A stretch of DNA of 64,000 nucleotides from Apiospora phragmitis (GCA_038363925.1 JAQQWL010000001.1:2542001-2606000); one strand, 5' to 3'; counted from the first letter of the stretch, positions 1 through 13,600 are shown. Translations and numbers: made by a program. Notes: generated by a model from the sequence alone, not told the origin.

Positions 1-1008
1 TGATGATGAGCGCCCGTCTTGTGGGGAGAAGATAGTGTGGGAGATACGCTCAGGATTTTACTCACCGGTGACGAACTCAATTGTGAACCAAAACCAAACC
101 CAGTCCATGTTCTGGGCCTGGGTGTTGATTGACGCCACCCTTCCGTGACGGACTGTTGCCCGAACAAGTGTGATGGCAACGGTGAGTAGGATCATCCCGA
201 AGAAACATGCTAACACGATCTTCTTGCGAAGAGGGATGCGAACCCTCCAGAGAAGGGCAATGGGGAAAATGATGACTGCCAAAAGGTTGGTAAACATGGT
301 TAAAACAACTGTGATGGACCCTACTTGAATCATTGGATGATGTCTTACTCAAAACGTCGGTAAATATGTCGAGGCTGCAGTTTATGATTGTACTGCTCGT
401 CTCCCTTCCGATGCCCTCCTCGGTGGAACAGTTCGTCGTCAAGAACTCTATAGAACTTGTTGTACAGGGGTAATCTGTCGTGCCAACCACGACCGCGAGG
501 CATGCCGTGGTTATTCCGACGACCACCCACAAGCCCATCCGGAACAGCCGGATGTTGGAGCCGAGCCGGTAAAAGAACATGAGGAAGTTGTACTTGACCG
601 CCCAGATCCCCAGGATGCAGAGCAGCAGGTTGGCGAGGACCGCGTGCAAGGCCTTGGGCATGGCTTCGTTGAAGTCGGAGGGCGGGGGAATGTCGCCGTT
701 GCCGACCGCGTCGATCAGGTACACCAGGTCCATCCGGATCTGGCAGAGTATGGCGTTGGCCAGCACCATGCCCAGAACCACGATCATTAGGTAGTCCTCC
801 GCGAACAGCTTGCGGAAGCAGACGAATCGGATGCTTGCCCGGGCACTCAGTGTGACGAAACAGAGGGCAAAGAGACCCCAGATGACGCCCTGGTTGGAGT
901 CAGTAAGCCAGGAAACGTGGTATTTTGCATGTCCAAGATGAGGTAGTATACCTTGAACGCCGTTAGTGACTGTAGAGATCCTGCTCCATTCTGGTCGGGC
1001 TGATCCAT
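1..1008 (-). CDS. Rhodopsin-domain (PTH11/SAT4-like) integral membrane protein, 5' part
   Basis: Multi-pass membrane protein of the large fungal rhodopsin-domain family, whose members are receptor-like plasma-membrane proteins of mostly unknown ligand. It reads in three exons: 1008-952, 889-349 and 275-66, with a further donor (GTGAGT) at 65, so the gene leaves the window. The first intron ends after a CTGAC branch site. The second is best placed at 348-276, because this restores the family pattern of a conserved Cys-Ser-Leu-Asp segment, then DVL, then a hydrophobic helix ending in LLW and a basic RxPLRKK loop. A nearer acceptor at 309 keeps the frame but inserts extra residues. At least five hydrophobic helices are visible. 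Start chosen at the first ATG (MDQPDQ). Confident in the family, not in the ligand. Confidence 0.8.
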
Positions 1009-1056
1009 GGCGGAGCAGCAATATGGCGTCTCAGTTGCTGGTGGTTGCGACGACAA

Positions 1057-2521
1057 GAGAGGTGAGAGTTAATCCTAGCAGATATCTCATATTTCACTCT
1101 GTACTGGCTAGGAAGAGAGTATGAGTGCGAGAAAGCAGGGGGTCGCTGAGGTCATATACCGTTTGATCAGCCCCCACCACACCACCATCCAATTCCTTTG
1201 GCAGCTTAGTCAGACGGTGAGAGTCGTACCTTGGTCACCCTCTGGCTATGAACAGCTTACGGGGACATGTTTCGACTGCAGGTAGAGCTGACACTAGACC
1301 AAGAGCCATGGATGGTGTGGATGGTGCGGCATCACTCGGTCGAGCCGGCTCTACAACATATCGCCGCGTGGCGTGGCAATGCCACACGACCAGTCACAAC
1401 CCTCGAAGACCAGCTTCTAAATACCAGTATGTGCTCACGACTAGGCGGTTTGCCTCTATATCGTTCAATTCCAACGCGCAAGGGGGTTGGCAATTTCCAG
1501 CTGGGCTATTCTGTTCGCCCTTGTCATCAACACCACCCCACTTGTAATCCAGACAATATTACATATAGTATTTAATTATGAACGCTCTTCGCCCGTTATC
1601 AAGAGCGAACTCCCACAGATGTGAGCAGCCGCAGCTTGGGGCCGGCGTTCCAGATACTAGTCGGAATAGACACTTGGTAATTACCCCTGGGTTGGCCATG
1701 ATGTCTGAGACGCTTGGCGTGCGGAAAATTCCAGGCATGGACTGAAAAGAAGGCGTTTAGGGAATGCAGACTTTGCGTAGGTCCAGGCCATGAAAGGGCC
1801 ATAGAAGGATATATGGGCTTATTGGCGGGGCCAGCCGGCCGTACTCGGGTCCTCCGGAAGAGGATGAACGATTTGCACTTGGCGCCACGTTTTCTGCCAA
1901 ATACTCTGGTTGCACGGGCACTTAAGCGGCTAGCACCTAGAGTTTCTGTACAGAAGAGATATTACAGTGATATTCCCCCTTCCACAGCAAAACTGAAAAA
2001 AAAGTATTGTTTATTGAACCAAGTTTAAGTCGAAACAGGGGATAGCCACCAGCTTGGAGGAAAAGGAGGCAGCGAGGCCGTGCAGGATTACTCTCCATGC
2101 AAGTTGTTACCGGATCAGGCGCTGACCACCATCCCGCACATCCAGGTAATCTTTCCTCTCTGGAGATGAGATTTGCAGTCTGAAAGAGAAGCATAAGATC
2201 AAAATCAACGAACTTGGCCATGGAGGATGCTGACATGTTCTAACTGCCCGATCAGATACGGTGGGCATTTACCCAGGACTTCGAGCTCGCTAGGTTTCGA
2301 GACCTAGCAGAGTACCTCCAAGGTCAATTTTGCAGACCTCATGTAGGACTGAACTTGTTACCATAGGATATGGTAGTAAGATTTATTGAATTGGTCCTTC
2401 GACAACTCTGATATAATTCCAAGCTAGAAATCTAATAGAAGAAACGAAAGAATTCCTGCTCTCAGCCCGTCTATAAAACGAAGCGTCCACTCAAACCCCA
2501 GCATAGTAAGCTCATGGTCCA
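1057..2521. other. Intergenic, no gene seen
   Basis: Short open frames here (for example 1267-1575 on plus, 1937-2236 on minus) have no recognisable domain, no splice support and ordinary intergenic composition. The region lies upstream of the rhodopsin-type gene and downstream of the HET gene, so it may hold promoter and terminator sequence, but I see no specific site. Confidence 0.6.
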
Positions 2522-4716
2522 TTAAACGATCGTTATGGTTTCTCGCTTGCCAAGCGCAGCGTAACGGGTGTCGGATCCCCAGTCTAAGTCCTGAATAAGC
2601 AGTCCCAAGCGCTCGTATGCTCCCGGCCTCCGAAGCGATTTCCCCAGCACAAGTGAAAATCGTCGAAAGTCGTAACCGTTATCCTCGAGACTCGCAAGAT
2701 GTAACACCCAAGCATTGCACTGTGGGGACCCGTGTGTGAGACGTGTAAACGACAGGCCCTGCGTGCGGCTCTCTACCGGAAAATAATTCTGTGAACCTGC
2801 CCTAATTCCAAAGGTATTCCGTGAAGTTTGGTATGGCAAAGTGGCCACAACGTCAATATCAACGTCTGCCCTGAATGGTAGCTCTCTACCCAGCAAATTG
2901 AGCATGTATGCGTTTTCCATTCTTGAGGAGTCGATCTGACGTTCTAGTATCGTGGGCAGGACCTCAGCTTCAATGACCAAGAAGCCATCATCGACGGTGC
3001 CGTACGAATTTTCACCGGTGTGGTAGACCTTCGCTTGCAGGATCTGTGCTTTAGGATACAGCGCAATATTTTCGTATTCGATATACCAATAACCGACTTG
3101 TTCATCAAGAGAAGCCCACTGCGCAGTCTCATATTAGACATAATTTGTCAAGGTGAGGCTAAGGAGTCTCAAATGCCCTTGAAATAAGATGCTTGGGCAT
3201 CCGGTTCTAGAAGCTCTAAGTCCCAAGCAATCGATATTATGCAGTCAGAAATATGAGACCAACACTTACAGAGAAAGAAGGAGCCCGATATGCAGGCGGC
3301 AGGACCCAAGGAAGTTCCCCGTTGAAGTCTCCCCCACCCCTGTGCCAACACATATCGCTCACAAGGGAGGTTTTCCACAGGCCTGCTAGGTATACGTCTT
3401 GGATACCTTCAAGTTGATACCATCTCGCAAGCCCTGAGATAGCAGGCAGTTTATCGGTGGAGATAGTCAAGTCCCTGCCCGAATACTGGAGCACGACGTT
3501 ATGCCAGAAAGCATTTGGGTGAGTCTCCGGGAAAAGGGTACTCCTTGGGAACTCTGATTCTACCGTATCCTTCAAATCGCCGCATTCACATCTTGGATTG
3601 GTTTTACATCTCCACTGCAGCTCATTTGTCGAAAAGGAAATCAAGCGTGTTGCCAAAAGTTGTTCCTGGAGAGTCCATGCTCGGCGTCTCCAGGGATCGG
3701 CAGCGTTGTACGAAGAGTGGACACCGCAAGCAGGACGTTTGCGAGCCTTGATATGGAGATCAGAGCCTTCGGGGGTTTCTAGCTGCAGATGAACCGAGCT
3801 GGTGTTGAACTGGCGGTCCAGGAACGGGACGTGCGCATCGGGCGATGCCGATGCAGCGATGGTCAGGTATGCATCTTTGTAGATGGAACCCATGGAGGAA
3901 GACTCTACCTCCCAGTCTGAGGCATCATCTTGTAGGATACACAATGCATCGATCCAGATATAACTAACTCCTAGCCTGCGAGTGATATGAATAGCGTCTC
4001 TTAACACCGCCGGTAAGTCGGAGAGGCTATGTTCTCGCGCTAGGTTGTCAATGTTGAATTTCGTAGCCTTAAGCGAAGATCCTCGGCCCCAGCAATAACT
4101 TAAGGCTGTGTAGCGTATTCCACTGTCGGGTGGAAGTTGAACGATTCGAAAGGTTTCATTGCCGCAGATCTCGACCAGTCTTGTCGGTACATACGAACCA
4201 GTGAAACAGTGATGTTCATGGCTAGCCTTTCCGTCTGTCCCAACACAGGTTCTGAGACATGTTTCCAGGAAGCGAAAAGCTTCTTCGGAAGCTGCAGATT
4301 TGCTCGTCTCAGGACGATATGGTATCCCAAGGCTTATCGGTTTGAGCCACCTGGGCCAGGTATGCCGTTCGCCGTGGTCCCATTCTGTGATTCACTTAAG
4401 CGCCATGGCATGTATGCTGTCGGCTTGACTCACCTCTCGAGGTGTAAACCTCGACTTCCCGATCACGAGATCGCAAATTGACCTCGGGAGTTCTATCCCG
4501 TTGAAGATGGAGTCTCACTCCTTGTTCAGGGGATAAGTCGGCCCAAAATGCTTGCACCGCACGGAGTAGAATCTGACAGGAAAGGCAGCCTGAACTTGCA
4601 GAGTTCTCCAACTGTCCTATATCGTTAAGCAGAGTGATACCACCCAAGGAGCCAGGCAATATCGATTTTGGCGCATCAAGATCAAGGCATGTCTGGCACT
4701 TTGGATGGGAATCCAT
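2522..4716 (-). CDS. HET domain (heterokaryon incompatibility) protein
   Basis: Predicted 664-residue HET protein; this family triggers cell death after fusion of genetically different hyphae, although most members are uncharacterised. Three exons: 4716-4434, 4384-3270 and 3118-2522, with GT-AG introns of 49 and 151 bases that keep frame exactly. The N-terminus has a cysteine-rich segment (CQTCLDLD, later SSGCLSCQ) common in this family. The HET core follows from about residue 180: YTALSYCWG, then LPAVLRDAI, SYIWIDALCILQ, YLTIAASAS and, near residue 325, RAWTLQEQLLATR. The second splice joins APSFS to WASLDEQ, the usual conserved Ser-Trp-Ala block before the variable C-terminal domain. No frameshift or stop. 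Start is an ATG with no competing upstream ATG in frame. Confidence 0.9.
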
Positions 4717-5406
4717 CTGTGTGCTATGTTATTCTTCTTCGGCTTTTGGGTTGATTCAATGCTAGTTGATCGGAAATCGAGATAAGGTAACTTTAGGTAT
4801 TCCGCATAGGATATGTAATTGATTGGAAATTCAGAGGCAAACTTGATGACATGGACGATGGATAGCAGCCCAGCTCGGGTCCTAATATGTACCTGTACCT
4901 CTGGTTTGGAGTAGTGTGGCTTATCACCTGGTCAAACCGCAATTGAGCGCCAGCCACAGGGACTGATAGTGATAAGACAAGGCTGCCAATTGAGGTTTAT
5001 CTGGTGTGGGGCAGAATTGGCAGGCACGGGGGGCCAGGTTGGCTGGACTTGGCCAGCGGGCTTGCTCAATTCAACGTGTCTCCAACTAATTGCAGCTGGC
5101 TTCAATCAATCAATTGCGCTGCACCCAATAATTAATTGTACTGAATGCTGGCCAGCGCAGCTCCCTCCTTTTCTCCCTCCCACGTACGATCACGATCAAC
5201 CGAAAGACGACTTCACGTTTGACGCATTCGGCCTCGCAGTAAAGCTCTCCGAAGGCCTGGGCTTTTTTCGATGCGTCTTGGAGGATAATAAGCTGGCCTC
5301 GTAATCCCTATTCAAACCACCAGCTCCACGAAACACACCGACCCCCCAGCTGCCTCATATCCAACTTGAAGAATCGCCGCGCAATTACTCTGCGCCAGCC
5401 GCCACA
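4717..5406. other. Divergent intergenic region between HET gene and COPI gene
   Basis: These 690 bases separate two divergently transcribed genes and so should hold both promoters. I see pyrimidine-rich stretches just before the COPI start (around 5160-5200) but no clear TATA box. Confidence 0.5.
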
Positions 5407-8011
5407 ATGCGTCTGGACGTCAAGCGACAGCTCTTCGCGCGCAGCGAACGTGTGAAGGGCATCGACTTCCACCCCCAAGAGCCCTGGATCCTTACCACCC
5501 TGTACTCGGGCCATGTCTACATCTGGTCTTACGAGACCCAGCAGGTCGTCAAGACCTTCGAGCTCACCGATGTCCCCGTCCGCGCCGGCCGATTCGTGGC
5601 GCGCAAGAACTGGATCGTCTGCGGCAGCGACGACTTCCAGCTCCGCGTCTACAACTACAACACCTCCGAGAAGATCACCTCCTTCGAGGCCCACCCCGAC
5701 TACATCCGAGCCATCGCCGTGCACCCGACGCAGCCCTTCATCCTGACGGCCTCCGATGACATGACAATCAAGCTTTGGGACTGGGAGAAGGGCTGGAAGT
5801 GTGTTCAGATCTTCGAGGGCCACAGCCACTATGTCATGGGACTGGCCATCAACCCCAAGGACACCAACACCTTCGCCTCCGCCTGCTTGGACCGAACCGT
5901 TAAGATCTGGAGCTTGGGTTCTTCCACAGCCAACTTCACCCTCGAGGCCCACGAGGCCAAGGGTGTCAATGCCGTCGATTACTACCCCCACTCCGACAAG
6001 CCGTACCTGCTCACCACCTCGGACGATAGGACGGTTAAGGTCTGGGATTATACTACCAAGTCCCTGATCGCCACGCTCGAGGGCCACACTAACAACGTTT
6101 CTTTTGCCATGTACCACCCAGAGCTCCCGGTAAGTAAAAAACGCCCGCCTCTCTATGGAGCAAGGCCGGCTAGTCTGACCGCGCATTGCATTACAGATCA
6201 TCATTTCGGGTTCAGAAGATGGCACCATCAGGATATGGCACGCAAACACATATAGATTCGAACAAAGTCTCAACTACGGCCTGGAGCGCGCATGGTGTGT
6301 CGCTTACCAGAAGGGCAAACAAGGAGTCGCCGTTGGTTTCGACGATGGCGCTGTTGTCGTCAAACTTGGTCGCGAAGAGCCGGCCGTGTCCATGGATGGA
6401 TCCGGAAAGTTGATTTGGGCCCGACACAACGAAGTTGTCTCCTCAATTATCAAGGGCGGCGACGCATCGCTCAAGGACAATGCCCCCATTACTCTCCCCA
6501 CCAAGGATCTTGGGACCTGCGAAGTCTACCCTCAAACCCTCATCCACTCCCCGAACGGCCGATTTGTCTCAGTATGTGGCGATGGCGAATACATTATCTA
6601 CACTGCGCTGGCCTGGAGAAACAAGGCCTTCGGTTCTGCTCTGGACTTCGTCTGGGCGTCCAAGGACAACAGCAACGATTTCGCTATTCGCGAGTCGGCC
6701 ACTAGCGTCAAGGTCTACAAGAACTTTGTTGAGAAGACAGGAGGACTCGACATCCCATTCGCGGCTGATGGTTTGACTGGAGGCGTCCTGCTGGGTGTCA
6801 AGGGCCAGGGTGGAGTCTCCTTTTACGACTGGGCAACTGGCGGCCTTGTGCGTCGCATTGAGGTTGAGCCCAAGCAGGTCTACTGGTCCGACAGCGGCGA
6901 GCTGGTCGCCTTGGCTTGCGAGGATACCTGCTACGTCCTGAGGTTTTCGCGAGAAGCCTATGTCGAAGCTGTCCAAGCGGGCCAGGAAGAGGAGGATGGA
7001 GTCGAGGCCGCCTTTGACGTTATCACCGACATCTCCGAGTCTGTGCGGACAGGTGAATGGATTGGCGACTGCTTCATCTACACCAACAGCACGAACCGCT
7101 TGAACTACTTGGTTGGAGATCAAACCTACACCGTGTCACACTTCGACCAGGGCATGTATATCTTGGGCTACATCCAGAGGGACTCGAGGATCTACCTTGC
7201 CGACAAGGATGTCAACGTCACTTCCTTCGCCCTGTCATTACCCGTCTTGGAGTATCAGACTTTGGTACTGCGCGAGGAAATGGACGCTGCTAGCGAGCTT
7301 TTGTCCAGTATTCCCGAGAACGAGATGAACAAGATTGCTCGTTTCCTCGAGGGTCAAGGCCACAAGGAAATGGCTCTTGACGTGGCGACGGACCCAGAGC
7401 ACAAGTTTGAGCTTGCGTTGAGCCTAAACCAGCTGGAGGTCGCCTTGGAACTGGCCAAGCAGGCCGATGTCGACCACAAGTGGAAGACGGTCGGCGACGC
7501 CGCCCTTGCGGGCTGGCAGTTCCCTCTGGCGATCGACTGCTTCACGAACGCCAAGGACCTCGGGTCCCTGCTCCTGATCTACACGAGCATCAACGATCAG
7601 AAGGGCCTGGCGTCGCTGGCCCAGCAGGCCGAGGAAGCCGCAGCGCACAACGTCGCTTTCACGTGTCACTGGCGGGTGGGCAACCTCGACGGCTGCATCG
7701 ACATCCTGACCAAGACAGGCCGCTTCACCGAGGCCGTCCTGTTCGCGCAGACGTACAAGCCCAGCGCGGCGCCCGCGTGCGTGGCTAAGTGGAAGGAGAG
7801 CCTCGAGAAGAACAAGAAGGGCCGCGTGGCCAAGATGATTGGCGCGCCGACGGAGGACCAGGAGCTGTTCCCCGAGTGGGATGAGTGGCTGACGCTGGAG
7901 AAGAATGGCGGGGCTGCTGTCGCTGTCAATGGCACGAAGAAGGCTGTCGAGGCCCCTGAAGAGCCTGAGCAAGAAGAGGAGGAGGAGGAGGAGGAGGAAG
8001 ATGAGGAATAG
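5407..8011 (+). CDS. sec27: Coatomer subunit beta' (COPI coat)
   Basis: Beta' subunit of the COPI coat (yeast Sec27, animal COPB2), which coats Golgi vesicles for retrograde transport to the ER and binds dilysine cargo signals. Two exons: 5407-6129 and 6197-8011, intron GTAAGT...ACAG of 67 bases; predicted 845 residues, close to the family norm. Residues 1-300 are WD40 repeats with clear Trp-Asp endings ([22 protein letters not shown]). The middle third is the COPI WD-associated region, followed by an alpha-solenoid (LARFLEGQ-like helices, repeated [14 protein letters not shown] segments), and the tail is a Glu-rich run. The N-terminal [18 protein letters not shown] is highly characteristic. 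Intact, single essential gene; not expected to vary. Confidence 0.97.
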
Positions 8012-8524
8012 GAAGCCGATTCGTTAAACGATGATGCAGTATAGAGAGGAAGGACGGGAAAAGAACGGACTAGGCTATGGTGGTAGTGCTCTATTCCGGG
8101 CTCGAGGTCTGCTGTTCGCATATAGCGTTTAGGCAAAAAACAAGCATTGATCTAGAAATTTAAGACGACCTTGAAGACATGGATGACGGAGTTCATGGTC
8201 TTTTGCTCCTGTTCAGGCTGTTCTCTCAGTTTGTGTTCCCAGAACGAATGAATAAAAAGCGAATGTTCTAGAATGTCATCACGTAGATGCGATTGAGATG
8301 ATGAAGGACCCCTAACGTGAGTGCTAGAGATTCGAGCAGCCGTCGATGATTCTACTGGGCATGGTTCGTTGGCTCATCATGGTGACATGATAATGGCTGG
8401 CTGTATCTACCTAGATAATCGGAGCAGGAGGTTCTACTTCGCCATGTCTGTACGCCGTCGCACTAGACAAGAAAACGAGCAAGGACGTCGTCAGATGGGG
8501 AGTAAGCAGGTTGCTTCGTTGCTG

Positions 8525-8528
<4 letters not shown>

Positions 8529-8579
<51 letters not shown>

Positions 8580-8604
8580 TCCCTCTCCCTCTCCCTCTCC
8601 CTCT
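8529..8604. repeat. Compound microsatellite (CT)n then (CCCTCT)5
   Basis: About 23 CT units (8529-8574) pass directly into five perfect CCCTCT units (8575-8604). Pyrimidine-pure on the plus strand. It lies in the 3' flank of the COPI gene, so length changes should be neutral. Confidence 0.95.
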
Positions 8605-8933
8605 AATTACCCTACCCCCTTTCGAGGCCCGGAGCAGACCAAGAACAGACGTACCGATGTATTATTGATATAATAACTGGTTGAAGAACTACTACATCAC
8701 CCAAACAAGCGACCAAGCAGTGGTAAGTAAGGCTTGTCTAATTGAATCATACAGCCAGGAGTGTACCACGGTAGTTCGAGGACATGAGTGTTGGGCTACA
8801 TTATCAGTCGATCATTCCCATTAGACTAAACCAACAGTGTTCATCGCGGAATTAATACATGTAACAAGCGACTACGGAAAGCATCCCGCCGCATGTAAAA
8901 AAGGCAAAATCGTTCACAGCCCAAAAAGTTTTC

Positions 8934-8953
8934 AAAAAAAAAAAAAAAAAAAA
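8934..8953. repeat. Poly-A run of 20
   Basis: Twenty consecutive A on the plus strand in the intergenic region between the COPI and mannitol genes. It could be a retroposed tail or simple slippage; no target duplication is visible beside it. Confidence 0.9.
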
Positions 8954-9448
8954 CTCGCGAGCAGTGTTATAGAAACGAACTAATGAGTGTATATTGCTTC
9001 ACAATACTTAGTCACATCACGACAAATGACACTTGAAGGTTTTGTTATCGTTTCAATTTTGATGAGGGCCGCCACGCATCCCGGGGCGAGTGCAGAAGCC
9101 CTTTTAGCCGAATCTATATACACGAGAACCGTAGTACCGTAGGGACCTGTAAAAATGCTAGGCCCGAGTGCCTAGAAGACAAATCGAGGATCTTGTCTTT
9201 CATAGGTATCATAAACCGCAAACGCCGTTGTCCATGCCCTTCCTGATTCCCTTAATAACATAATTCGCACGCACGCCTCGCTGAACAAGCGCCGGTGCAA
9301 GAATCGCAAAAACCAAATGCCGTAAAGTCGTTATGGATGAAAAGGTAGAATCGAAGAATCGAAGGTGGAGCAGTAGGAAAGGTGGTTCTGTTTGTGGGAT
9401 TAAAAAGAAATGTCCACAACCACAGCTCTACTAGAGGCGCTCCGTAAT

Positions 9449-10636
9449 TCAATCTTGACTGTCGGCCTGGACCTTTTCCACGATCTTGACGACGTGCGGA
9501 TACAGCTTGTCCGAGGTAGTCAGACCGCAGACCTGGGTGACAACACCGTGGGCATCGTTCTCGGCCATGATCTTGGCAAGCTCCTTGCTCTCGTCATCAC
9601 CCTCAATATCCTGGAAACGGAAAGCCATCTCAGCAGCACTAAGCAGAGCGTCGATGGGGTAGCCCTTCTCGGCCAGCTCAGCAGCGGGAGAGATGAAGCG
9701 CTCCTTTCGACTGAGCTTTCGCATGGGGGCACGGCCAACACGCTCGACCTTGTCGGCCAAATGAGGGTTGCTGATACGCATGATGATCTTTTGCTTGTAA
9801 GCCTCCTGCTCGTCTGCAGGAATGCCGTGCTTCTCGACGATCAGCTTGCTGGTCTCAGAGAGAGCAGCAGACACAATGGCCTTGATCTCCTTGTCGCGAA
9901 GAGCATCATCGACGGTCTCCTTCTGCCTGTTGTAGCCGTGGTAGGCAGCGGTGGCGTGGCCAGTGTTGACGGTGAACAGCTTGCGCTCGATGTAGGGCAA
10001 CAGGTTATCGACCCACTTGATGCCGTCGATGGTGGGGATGGCGTGGCTGTCGAAGGGAGTGCTCTCGACGACCCACTCGTAGAACTTCTCAAGTGTCACA
10101 TCGAGGCCGGCATCCTCCTTTTGAGCCGGGACAATACGGTCAATAGCGGAGTTGGCGTAGGCAGCGCGGACGTGGTGGTCCTCGAGGCGGTGCTCGGGGG
10201 TGTTCTTGGGGTCCTTGATGTGGCCCGCGAGGGTATCGGTGGCGCCGATGGCGTTTTCGCAGGCAATCACAGCCAAAGGCTGAAGGTCGTGGGATCGCTT
10301 GTCGATACCCTTGGCAATGACGGGGGCGATGAACTTGAGGATGTTGGGGCCGACGGAACAGGTGACAACATCAGCAGTGGCAATCTCGTCGACGAGCTCC
10401 TCCTCGTTGTACTTGGAGTTGATGGCACGGTAGTTGGTGATTGTCTTGACGTCGGTGCCCTCGGTACCGACTTCGATGACCTTGTATGAGGGTGTTGCGT
10501 TCAGTTTGTTGACCAGGTCGTCCATAACATCAGCGAAGATGACATCGTAACCAGACTCGTGGAGAAAGCAAGCAACGAAGCCACGGCCAATGTTGCCGGA
10601 GCCGAAGTGAACAGCCTTCTTGTGAGCAGCAAGCAT
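9449..10636 (-). CDS. mpdA: Mannitol-1-phosphate 5-dehydrogenase
   Basis: NAD-dependent enzyme interconverting fructose 6-phosphate and mannitol 1-phosphate, the entry step of fungal mannitol synthesis in the cytosol. One exon of 395 codons, the normal family length. The N-terminal NAD fold shows GSGNIGRGF at residues 12-20, followed by the acidic strand end VIFADV. The catalytic domain carries the [16 protein letters not shown] lysine-containing block and the [12 protein letters not shown] signature. Start ATG at 10636 lies just before the dinucleotide-binding fold, so no alternative is needed. A long open frame on the opposite strand (9410-10489) is a codon-bias shadow. Intact. Confidence 0.96.
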   Translation of the reverse strand: MLAAHKKAVHFGSGNIGRGFVACFLHESGYDVIFADVMDDLVNKLNATPSYKVIEVGTEGTDVKTITNYRAINSKYNEEELVDEIATADVVTCSVGPNILKFIAPVIAKGIDKRSHDLQPLAVIACENAIGATDTLAGHIKDPKNTPEHRLEDHHVRAAYANSAIDRIVPAQKEDAGLDVTLEKFYEWVVESTPFDSHAIPTIDGIKWVDNLLPYIERKLFTVNTGHATAAYHGYNRQKETVDDALRDKEIKAIVSAALSETSKLIVEKHGIPADEQEAYKQKIIMRISNPHLADKVERVGRAPMRKLSRKERFISPAAELAEKGYPIDALLSAAEMAFRFQDIEGDDESKELAKIMAENDAHGVVTQVCGLTTSDKLYPHVVKIVEKVQADSQD

Positions 10637-13600
10637 GGTGGAGGCTGATGAATGGTTTTGTGGTTGTGTAGAGTGTAGGAAGTTGAGCGGAGACCTTGTA
10701 TGAGCTTAAAGTACGAAGCTCAAGTTGACAATGTTGGTTGATGGTTGATGGAAGTGTCAAGAGAGAGAAAGTGAGGTAGTATAAATAATCAAACTCTCAG
10801 TGGATTTGTATAGAGACGATCAAATGTGAGAAGTGGGTAGATTGTTGGATGTCGAAGGCGAGGTGGAGAATATGAAGTCAGCGGAGTGAATGGATAGAAA
10901 GGTGGGAATGGGGAGATTTATATTCACAGACGGCACGATCGATGTGAAGACAATCGAGTAACTGACACCCTGACTGATGACGGATCTAGGGGATCGATGG
11001 GCGGGCAGGCAGGGGTGTGTTCGTGGTGGGCAAGGCAGTCCCGAGTGAATAGTGAGTGAGAGCAGGAGGAATCCACAATGATGCAAGTGAATGCAAGTAC
11101 CAGAGGAAGGAGGGGTCTGATTAGTCGGTGCCGTTGGGTGCTGGGGGTGGAAGGTTGGGGCAGGATGTCTCGTCTCATTGGCCAGCAAGCCAAAACCAGG
11201 CCAATAATAGACGCCCGCTCATTCCGTCAGCGAGTGGTGAGTGCTTTTCGGGCTTGCAAAAACAGTTGATGCAGCTACGGACTACAGGTACATGGTGGGC
11301 TTGTCGTCAATGCAACGCAATGCTACCGAACTATCTGCCTTTGATCATCCTTGGCAACCCCCCGTTAGCTTCTTCTGGCTCGTCTGGGCGGTGACTGGGG
11401 TTGCCAGGTTGCTGTGCTGGGGTGCTTTGGGGTGTGTCAGACTGCAGTCCAGCCCCCAAGCCCGAGCACCACTGAATTAACGGCCCTTCACCTCAAAGTC
11501 AGTGGCTTTTACGGCGCGAGATGGTACCATCTCACCACCCGGATCCTGCCACAAGCCACTCTGCATCAGGCAACCGACAGCTGACAGAGGCCGAGAGGCA
11601 TTTATTTCCTGGCGATAGCAGTCGGTTTGCGAGATTGGCCCGTATAATCTGCCCATGATGCCGACTTTGTTGTTGCCATGGACATTGACTCATCCTTTCC
11701 GCCTGGACGTTAGACGAGCAAGTAGACGCAAATTTTCATTTCTACCAGCTTCCAAAACCCCGACACAGAAGCCGACATCAGTCCTCTCTTGCATCGTGAA
11801 TGTTGAAATTGATCGATCGAAGGAAGGTGGGGCTCATTTGTCAGGAAACTGTAGTCGTAACTGGCCCAAACGGTTACGCACGCCTTTTCTGGTTTTTTCA
11901 CGTTCCATTGCATTGTTCCTCTACTCCGACTTCCCACTTCCCCAAAAGAGAATCCACCCCTCCAGCGCCAGTCTTGCAGTGCGTCTTCGACCGTACCACT
12001 TTCCCCCCTACTACAATCCAATAGCGCCAATTCCCACCAACAGACCGACAGGACCAAGCCAAGGCAAGGGTGAGGCCACGATGCCACTGGCTACGATGGT
12101 CAAACCCAAAGATATCGTCATGGCTTCCTTTTGAACTCCTTTCCTTTTTCACTTCGGTCCAAACCGGACAAGTGTCGCACCTGCCCCGGCTCCCGAAAGT
12201 TCGTCACCCTGCAGCAACAAATGTTCACGATAATGCCCAAACCCACGAGCCGTTGAGAAATAAGCCTTGGTCTACACTAGCCATCCAAATTTCATATGTA
12301 AACAATTGTCGATCAAATAGCCAAGCGCGGCTATCCCATTATGTATGTAGAAAGGTTTACGCTGAAATCGTCCGTTCCCTGTGGCTAAGGCTTGAAACGT
12401 CTCAATCTCGAACCTCCCGGAAGAACTGGACCCTTGAGGTATTGTAGGCGGTCGAGAGTCTGGGGAACCCGTGTATCTTGGATTTGTTGCCTACCACATG
12501 CCCTTGCTTCAGATTCTCTGGGGGATGCTGCAGGCAAATGGGTCACGATGGCTGCAGAATGCAATGCTGACTCGCCCGTCTCACAAATGTTTGCGCCAAA
12601 ATGTAACCGGTGACCGCAACACTACCTAATATCACCCAAGAGTCGTAGTGTCACGCATCTAGGGAAGACGAGATTGCTACACTAAGACGAACAAGCTGCA
12701 GGTAGGGTCGTGTCGTGGAGGGGGGACATACATGATACTGGTCCTCTCTCATTTGACATCGTCGGGGGAAACAGGAGGCAGTCACAGAGACAATCGGACT
12801 GGCGTCAAATAGCCCGCTCCACTTCACTATCATAGCCGGGCGCAGTGACTGGACTTGCTTGCATGAGACAAGATACAGCACACAGCACCGCACAGCACAG
12901 GCTGCGGCTACTATGGTGAGACGGATGAAGAATCCGAACTCGACAATTTGCACACCTCGTTGCTTTCTCGCATCCTCTTGGGATATCGCCTTGGGAACCA
13001 AAACATGGCAATTCGACCATGGCAATCTTGCTTTGCCTTGACGTTATCCCGTCTACTTTGGTTCTGCCTGTTCTCTTGTTCCTGTCAATCATGATCCGAA
13101 TGGGGAATGGGGAACTCTTGCGGCCGCCGACTACCATTCTCAAGCCGCCCGTTCTGGGATCACCCCTCAGTTTTCATCCTCCATAGCCCCTCAATCTGGG
13201 GCACCCCTGTCAATGACCTCACTGAGCAGGGCCCAAGTCAAACCACCCAGCGCTGTCTCTTCAGAACCGCTAGTCTGACGACAGCCCTTCATGTCACCAT
13301 GCATCCGAATCACACTTTCTAACTTCTACCAAATCCCACGATGCGGCTCGGATCCATCCTCAGTGCCAATCTTGGTCGTCTTGGCTTCGTTCGGGGAAAA
13401 GACAGATGCGGCCTCTTTTCGTTTGATGCAACAACCTTCGTTATCTGTGTATTCCTCAAAGGCTTCGGCCATCATCCGTCCTCACTAGGTAATTTACACG
13501 TATTTGCCAAGCGCCTCACTCCAATCTTCTGCGTCGATTCAACAAACACAATGTCGACCGATGTTTCATCATATATCGGCTTAGATTAAACAAACATTTC

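Larger units (their letters stand above)
8012..9448. other. Intergenic between convergent genes; microsatellite and poly-A tract
   Basis: Untranslated tail and terminator space of the COPI gene and, from the other side, of the mannitol gene, which converge here. It contains the simple repeats listed separately. The 115-residue frame at 8321-8668 is created by the CT repeat and is not a gene. Confidence 0.6.

Noticed and set aside
5308..6273. 321-codon minus-strand frame
   Set aside because: Antisense to the COPI beta' WD40 exon; Val/Gly/Asp-rich shadow with no domain.
8529..8604. CRISPR-like tandem repeat
   Set aside because: Simple microsatellite without spacers, in a eukaryotic genome.
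9410..10489. 359-codon plus-strand open frame
   Set aside because: Exactly antisense to the mannitol-1-phosphate dehydrogenase gene; composition is that of a codon-bias shadow.
11655..12134. Possible gene in the 6.4 kb gap
   Set aside because: No domain, no splice support, and antisense frames of equal quality.
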